Positions 57,720 through 64,000 of a stretch of DNA of 64,000 nt are shown one piece after another. The stretch is from Margaritifera margaritifera. Its lineage: Eukaryota; Mollusca; Bivalvia; Unionida; Margaritiferidae. The translations under genes and the position numbers were made by a program. Location: contig JAQPZY010001128.1 in the NCBI GenBank assembly GCA_029931535.1, positions 650,501-714,500 on the forward strand, given 5' to 3'. Every line of letters begins with the position of its first letter. Position 1 is the first letter of the stretch. Under the pieces are notes generated by a model. It saw only the letters and a list, made by a program, of their open reading frames with translations. It made no database searches and had not been told where the DNA came from.

Positions 57720-58820
57720 TGTGTCCATGAGGTAAGTTGTACTTTAGTCTTTTTGTAAACCACATATTTACGGCATTTGAGTTCAAGGTCGGTCTTGTTT
57801 ATATAGCATTTAACAATTAGATTGGAATTTTCCATGGCTTGATGTGAGAAAAGGCACGTACGCGCCGCAATTTTCCATTAGAGTTACTCATATTCTTGAA
57901 TATTCTGTCGGGTGATTTATCTTATATTTATGCAGGTTTGGTAAACAAGATTTCATTTCTATACTAAACTTCATATTTTTAAGAGCAGTCTATTAAGGAA
58001 TTTATTTTAGTGATCGCATGTGACAGTTGTGAAAATTAGAGCAAATTCAGAGAGAGAAATTATATATTTGAAATATTCATTGTAATTACTAAGAGTGCTC
58101 ATTCTCATATTGGTTTATTACTTGACTTTAGGAGTTATGTGAATTCATTCAAAGATATTCTGGATTACACCATTCAGGCATATCATTACATTAAATACCA
58201 CTAACACATCAGAACATTCAGTACTACTGACACATCTGAACATTCAATACTACTGACACATCAGAACATTCAAGACTACTGGCACATTAGGACATTCAAG
58301 GCTACTGGAATTCTATATTTCAGACTCGTGATTAGGATACTTGGGATTAATGGATTATTTGGACTTTAATTCACGTTACTGTAAGTGTCTTTTGAATTTT
58401 CACTTTAATTGTATAGAAATAAATTGCTTGTCGATTTTATTTACATTGTTGATTTCACTTTCTTTCTGTTATATTATTTTAAGATCTGGAGTCCTAACAC
58501 GTAACTTTCAAGGTTTGTTTAGAATTCTGAGATTCTATCAATTACACAAGACATTTTATACATTTTATACACGTTTACGTTTGTTTTTTTTCATGGTGAT
58601 GTAACACAACAAATATATTTACATTTAAAAACCACAAAGTTCATGTTTTTCTTTCTTTGTCTTTCTTCGATCAGTCACGCGCGTCTTTGGCATAGTCAGC
58701 TACCTCTTGTTTCTAAGTGTCAAATCCAAGACTTTTCAAGTCACGTACACCCTTCCAGTCGTAAATTTCTTGATGTACATCAGAAGTCAAACACACTTAT
58801 TGGTAAGCATGCAGATCCGA
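57720..58820. other. Gene-less AT-rich stretch inside the Polinton
   Basis: No recognisable coding. It holds the 26-bp minisatellite at 58204-58307. The catalytic C-terminal third of DNA polymerase B should lie upstream of the ATPase but was not found here. Confidence 0.45.
58204..58307. repeat. 26-bp minisatellite, four copies
   Basis: ACACATCAGAACATTCARTA followed by CTACTG, four tandem copies with a few substitutions. Confidence 0.9.
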
Positions 58821-59039
58821 TCAAGCGGGACGAATCTCTTCTTCACATAGAGGTAGAGAAGTATTGAACAGAAATCGCAGCACTTTTAACAGAATGAGAG
58901 TCTTGTGCACGCATAAAGTTTTGTTGCTCATGTATTTGCATGTACTGTTCATATATTTGCCACAAAGAATCTGCTGGTAAACGAAATCCAAAAATTTAAT
59001 CACTAACACACACACACACAAGTCATCCAAAATTCAAAG

Positions 59040-59910
59040 GAATCGTCTCGCCTTGTGGAATCAGTTTTTTAAAAGTACTTGGTAAGCCACCATGTCTTAA
59101 ACACTGTCATTAGCTTCCTCTCACGGAATTTGGTATAACACTAATGACATAAGTGGTGGTATGGTTAGTCTTATCAATGTCTGATCATTTGAACATTTTC
59201 AAAGTAATAAGTCTTCTTATAACATTCAGATACCAATGATTAAACGTGTATGCAATTTCGTATGTAATTTTGTTCTTTGCATTTCACTTGAATCTTGAAA
59301 AACTCTCTGTAAATGCGTTCTCGCAGCTCAAGAGGTAGATTCTGAATGAGCTCTTCTAAACTTGTTATTCACAGCTATGTCTTTTTTGATGGAATAGTAA
59401 TACATGCGCCAAAGGGAATCTTGAAATCCAGGAAATGTAGTCCTTAACTCACACACCACACGTCGTAAAGGAATCCGTCTCTTACTTCGTTCAAAAATAG
59501 TTGGCCCTGTAAGTCTCGAACCTCGTCTTCGTTCCACAAAATTCGGTCTATGACTCCAACATTATAGGTAGAAGTTGTGGCATCCAAAGTCTTACAAAAT
59601 GGGGGTACTAGTTGATCAATTTCTGACCATTTGAACGCTTTCAAAATAATCAGCCTTATTATAGCATCCAGATACCAATGGTTGAAACGTGTATGTCGTA
59701 GAGGATCCAATTGTTCTTAGCGTTTCACTTGAATCTGTACAAAATATCCTGAATGTGCTCCTCTAAAGTGGCTTTTGACAACGTCTTCGCAGAAGAGTCT
59801 TATCATGTGTGGGCACATAACCTCTCTTTTCGACTATGCTACAGCCTTCTTCAATTAGTTTTTTTTTATGGCATTCAGGTACCTGTGGTTATTCATTTTA
59901 TAGTATATTG
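59040..59910 (-). pseudogene. Unrecognised protein with a duplicated module
   Basis: Two long stretches (59180-59330 and 59600-59760) and a fragment near 59875 repeat the same sequence. On the minus strand one reads RFNHWYLDAIIRLIILKAFK, the other FNHWYLNVIRRLITLKMFK. Each is preceded by a segment ending FKIQVK(C/R), and one by LPLELRERIYREFF, an F-box-like start. Stops interrupt both. It may be cargo carried by the Polinton or a host fragment. I could not assign a family. Confidence 0.4.
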
Positions 59911-59939
59911 GATGCAATTGTGACTTCTTCTCAATTCAT

Positions 59940-61672
59940 CAAGATCAAGTCTTCACGTATGATTTCCACGTATTAATGAGTTTTTCTTTATCGTTGATGA
60001 CCTGAAAGTATCAACTTGGATATACCGTCTCTGGCAATATCGGACGTTTTGGCCAGTTCTCCCCACAAGCAAGGATTGGCAGCGTTCTTTGAATTCATCT
60101 TTGTCTTCTGGAGTCTGACACCACGAAGGATAGCCGCTAGCTTTTTCCTTCAATTTCAGAAATTCGTTGACGTAGCCTGAAAAAAATTCATATACTCGAG
60201 TCGTCGTCCTATTGGTATGTTTCTCTGGTAGAAAATGACAAATTGTGTACACTTTCAACAAGCTTTATCTGCGATCTAAGAACACGAAACAGTTCGACAC
60301 TCACCCACGTTCCTGTCAAGGCTCATTCTTGATCATCGTGGCAACATGGTTGGTCTTGATTACACATTTCAGCACACGTGCGGCATAACAAAAACATAAG
60401 TTTTTCATGATAATGATGAGGTAAAACAGGATGGTACAAGTTCGTCGGTGGCAAAACATTACATTTGATCAAACATTCGTACTCACGAATGTGTTCCATG
60501 TCAATATGTTCTGCCAAAATTTCAGGATGACCGGTGGGAAATCGAGCATATTTACACACCCAAGGATATATGAAACACACATCGATGTATTTGATTTGCT
60601 GTCCTCAAGATTCGTCCACTTCGTACAACAAACGTGTAACATTGATTCGTCCTCCAAGCAAACTGTCGGGTTAAAGGTAAGATGTTCACCAGATCGTAAT
60701 CTTCACCGATACGTTTAAATTCTGAATCTGTTTACGAACATGGATCGTAGTTGTGTTCCCACATCTCTGTCACTTGGTATCCTTGACTTTCTAAACTCTG
60801 ACGTCGTTAATATGTTTGGTCGTAGAACTCTTTCATGGTGAACTCTGATAAAGGATTTTTCAGGTCGCGTTGAGGAAAACAAGTAGGGCATCCATGTAAT
60901 AAACATCCATGAAATTCGTAGACCATTTGTTGATTTTTCTAAATCCGAACCATCTACGGAAAGGGTTACAATTTTATTTTCTCCACCGTTTCCAGCATGT
61001 TGTATCCAATTGTCTTGAATTTCACACAACTAATAAAGCTTTGGCTGAATATCGACGGCAGACAGGGTAGACTAATCCACATGCTTTGGCAATGGTAGAA
61101 GCTTCCTTTAAGGGATCAATACCTCCATGATCCATAAATAATTGTCGAAATATTCCACAACAACGTCGTAAAATGTCCACATCGGATCGACAATATTTCA
61201 ACATTTCTTCTTGAGAATTAAAAGGACCTGAAGAGTGAGTTTGGTATCAAGCGTAGAAAGCTTCTCGTTGTTCTGTTCGCATTCCGTCGGGGTCGTAGTA
61301 GCAAACTTCAGGTAAATGCGGGAGCACGACGTGTTGATTAGCTTCGGTATTGAAAAAAGTGTGGAAATTAGCCTTTAGCCATTTATGTTATTCCAAACGT
61401 TTTAGGCATTATACTCAAAGGCATAGCCAGATATCTCATGGAATATTTAAACTTTACGTTTCCCACTTTCATATAAATGATTTCGGCCTCGTTCATGGTG
61501 ACAGCTGGAAATTTGGTTCCTTGTTCTGAATAATATTTAAGAACAAATTGTCCTTTGTATCCTGAGAAACTGTGAGCCATGAATGTGGTGTATCGATGAC
61601 AGTTCCTGTAACGCTGGACTTCCTCTTCGCTCCAAGTGTCGTAGGCTAGTGCATGTTGATAGTTTAGTGCGG
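59940..61672 (-). pseudogene. Protein-primed DNA polymerase B of the Polinton, truncated at both ends
   Basis: In order: an exonuclease II-like box AHSFSGYKGQFVL (61383-61580); YYDPDGMRTEQREAFYA then a TGA (61247-61249) where the family has Trp. Exonuclease III box YCRSDVDILRRCC (about 61180) follows, then VYEFHGCLLHGCPTCFP (about 60900). A decayed polymerase A box (IYPWVCKYARFPTGHPEIL) and PVLPHHYHEKLMFLLCRTCAE lie at 60323-60580, then FFSGYVNEFLKLKEKASGYP at 59953-60261. The exonuclease I region and the DTDS polymerase C box were not found. Several shifts separate the blocks. The family initiates replication from a protein primer. Confidence 0.85.
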
Positions 61673-61678
61673 GATAAT

Positions 61679-61760
61679 GGATAGTAGATGACTAAGTGTT
61701 GGATAGTAGATGACTAAGTGTTGGATGGTAGATGACTAAGTGATGGATAGTAGATCACTA
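61679..61760. repeat. 22-bp satellite, four copies, at the polymerase breakpoint
   Basis: GGATAGTAGATGACTAAGTG plus TT, repeated 3.7 times directly after the last recognisable polymerase codons (near 61670). Confidence 0.9.
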
Positions 61761-61799
61761 TTTTACATTGCATTTTCCATCTAACCCTATATAAAAGCC

Positions 61800-62045
61800 G
61801 TAATATTAAATTCCCGTAGAGTTCGCAAGTGTCATATTTGTAAAAAAAAATATATAGGGACAAACGGAAAATCTCATGCTAAAAATTAACATTACATTTC
61901 CCGTAGAGCCCCAGAGGTCAACAACTTCTAACAATGTAACCATATAGCCTCATTGTTAAATTCCCGTTTGTCCCCCAAGTGCCCCCTAATGTAAACCTAC
62001 GGGGTAATGTTAATTCTGTTTGTCCCCCAAGTGCCCCATATTATT
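61800..62045. repeat. Direct and inverted short repeats rich in TTCCCGT and GTCCCCC
   Basis: GTTTGTCCCCCAAGTGCCCC occurs twice (about 61966 and 62021). AAATTCCCGT recurs, and GGGACAAACGG is its inverse form. Possible foldback or satellite edge next to the Polinton breakpoint. Confidence 0.6.
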
Positions 62046-62059
62046 ACTTTCGAATACTG

Positions 62060-64000
62060 AAATTTAGAAGGAAGGGAAGATGGGGTAAAATTAAAACAAC
62101 ATTAATAAATTGATAAAACCCTTTTGAAATGTCACACCGATGTACAAAAGCCTGAAACATGACGTGGACTGGCATCGTAATAAACTACTGAGCTGAATCC
62201 GGGAATGATAATGGGTCTTTGTATGCGCACCTCAAAAATACATGAGTTATTAATCTCGAAAAAGAAAGCGAGGAATTTTAAACGTCATGCAGAGGTAATT
62301 AGGTGTAACAGTAAGACTATGGAACTTCGACTCCTCAGGAATTATCCAAAATGTCAGCATTGAACAAGTGGCTATATACGTGTGTGGGCGAGGGAGATAC
62401 AGGAAACAGAATGGAGGGAAGGGACGGCTTCATTTTTAAACGGATACCAGGGGAGCGTGCAATACTTAACTGCCGAGGTGATGAACACCATTACATTTTA
62501 TGAGTTAATATTGAAATTGATGGCATAGTTTTTTCTCAGTCTATTTTCTAACGTAAAATGGAGTTGTACCTCAGCTGGGCAAGCACAGATATCACTTTTC
62601 CGGTGGCGGAGTCAGCTTTAAAGTTGTGTGTTGATGTTTCTTTGAAGTCATACACTAGTACAGGGAACCACGAGCGAGGGAGAGACACTGGGTTCCGTGG
62701 AACACTTGCTTAATTTTTTGTTTTGTTTTAAATCAATTCGGAAGATTTTTGCACTTGATGTCATGAATAACTCTTCAAAATGTTACACAATTTTCTTAAC
62801 TATTCCTGCTCGCTTCATATATAAATGAGAACTTAGGGTGAATTATCTTACAGCTATGTGTATACATTGGCAGATTAAATAGCGCCTTAACTCTGTATGG
62901 TTGACTGCTATTGATTCTGTTTGTTTCTTTTCAATTATATCAACCAGGCATAACCGCCCTCCCCTCCCACTAACAAAATTGTGAGAACAAAATTCAAAGT
63001 ATTCTCATGCACACAAAAAATGCAAATCATTATTTCGATCAAAAATACAGAATTTAATAACAATCGTATCAATTTGCCCGAAAATCCGTGTTAGTGAAAA
63101 AAATTAAGCAATTTGAGCAGGAAATCCACCATGAAGTGAGCGTCTTAGAAAGGGTGATCGTTTCTAATTAGGTTGTAAAATTTGTCGGATTATGTTATAA
63201 TCATTAGAGATACTAGATATCACCACGCACAAATTGTAAGACTGAGAAAACGGTTTAGTAACGCTGGGAGCCCATTTTTCTCAACGTAATTTTCGCTACA
63301 AAGTTACCACTTGTTTAAAACTTTGCATAAAAAGGGTCAAAAAAGGCATAAAAAGCTTCAAGTATAATATTTTTGTCTTAGATTTATGATAACTTTTGTT
63401 CACAAAATTCAGTGTTGTATCTGTTTTCCATGCGATTTCTGGTCACTGCTTGCTATGTATGGACATTATGACCATGCATAGAATCTCTTATTTCTTCTGC
63501 CAATGAAATTGCTGTTAAATTATGTGGGCTTTACCTCTGTAAAAGATGTGTATCAATTATTAATTAATTAAACAATGTTATATTGAAAAGCGTCAGGTTA
63601 AAATTGTTGTATGAGATCATTTGCACCCCAAAAGGTACATTTCCAAATATCAGATATATAAGTTCAATACTACTCTAGATAGACCAAAATTTACTCCATC
63701 ACATCTAAGTAAACAACCTCTAATATAATCTTGAACAGACTATATTTCAGTGAATGGAATTCTTAACTACAGGTTAAAAAAAAGACAACGAAAATGTTTA
63801 AATTTTGAAAGATTGCACTTTAAAAATATGCTTGGTCTATATTTTAGAAACATTGTTAGCCTCCTGTGGCAAGTAAAAATAAAAGGCCTAATATTTCTTG
63901 TAATTCATTTAATCTAAGGTATAACATATTCGCAATATGCTGCCATGAAATGAAAGAAATAAATTGCACAAGTCTTGTCATTTTAACGCATTCAATGTAT
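62060..64000. other. Gene-less AT-rich stretch at the right edge
   Basis: No open frame over 60 residues, no RNA gene and no clear repeat seen. Confidence 0.5.

Larger units (their letters stand above)
51158..61672 (-). mobile_element. Degenerate Polinton/Maverick element
   Basis: Reading the minus strand: truncated DNA polymerase B, an unrecognised duplicated module, packaging ATPase, two small Polinton-type proteins, DDE integrase with chromodomain, minor capsid, small basic protein and major capsid. All genes lie on one strand. Every long gene has frameshifts or stops. The polymerase lacks its N-terminus where a 22-bp satellite begins. Polintons are self-synthesising DNA transposons with virus-like capsid genes. 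I found no adenovirus-type protease with confidence, and terminal inverted repeats were not located. Confidence 0.88.

Overview
The window is AT-rich eukaryotic DNA made almost entirely of mobile elements and satellites. No intact host gene was recognised. A marine lophotrochozoan, most likely a bivalve mollusc, is my best guess. It rests on the mixture of Ty3/gypsy, DIRS-like, Polinton/Maverick, LINE and tRNA-SINE remnants, and on a dispersed repeat (about 32.5-33.7 kb) that begins AGCTCACCTGA and resembles repeats I remember from bivalve genomes. That placement is inference.

Region 1 (1-28565) is the most striking part. It is a head-to-tail array of six near-identical copies of one Ty3/gypsy-type element, with period about 4.73-4.74 kb. 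Neighbouring copies share one LTR, so the layout is LTR-internal-LTR-internal and so on: six internal regions, six complete LTRs of 1481-1483 bp (TGTCAC...GTGACA) and a partial LTR at the window start. The array therefore runs off the left edge. Each internal region has a tRNA-Leu-type primer site, a short coiled-coil Gag remnant, a CCHC knuckle, an aspartic protease (DTG), an integrase-type H2C2 zinc finger, RT (FVDD) and RNase H, then a polypurine tract. The zinc finger lies before RT and the integrase catalytic core is missing. That is the order of Gmr1-like gypsy elements, carrying internal deletions in gag and integrase. Pol is open only in copies 1 and 6. Shared variants group copies 1 with 3, 2 with 4 and 5 with 6, which points to local amplification and recombination.

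Region 2 (28566-44000) is gene-poor. It holds minisatellites, microsatellites, an inverted-repeat element nested in an older tandem repeat, a hairpin-rich stretch and a tRNA-derived SINE.

Region 3 (44107-48027, minus strand) is a decayed DIRS-like retrotransposon: Gag with zinc knuckle, RT with LDDFL, RNase H and a tyrosine recombinase. A repeat pair flanks it, and one copy carries a 124-bp insertion with target duplication. Region 4 (about 49.4-50.3 kb) is the 3' end of a LINE.

Region 5 (51158-61672, minus strand) is a broken Polinton/Maverick: major capsid, small core-type protein, minor capsid/penton, chromodomain integrase, two small Polinton-type proteins, packaging ATPase, an unrecognised duplicated module, and protein-primed DNA polymerase B cut off upstream by a 22-bp satellite. 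The remainder to 64000 shows only short repeats and AT-rich sequence.
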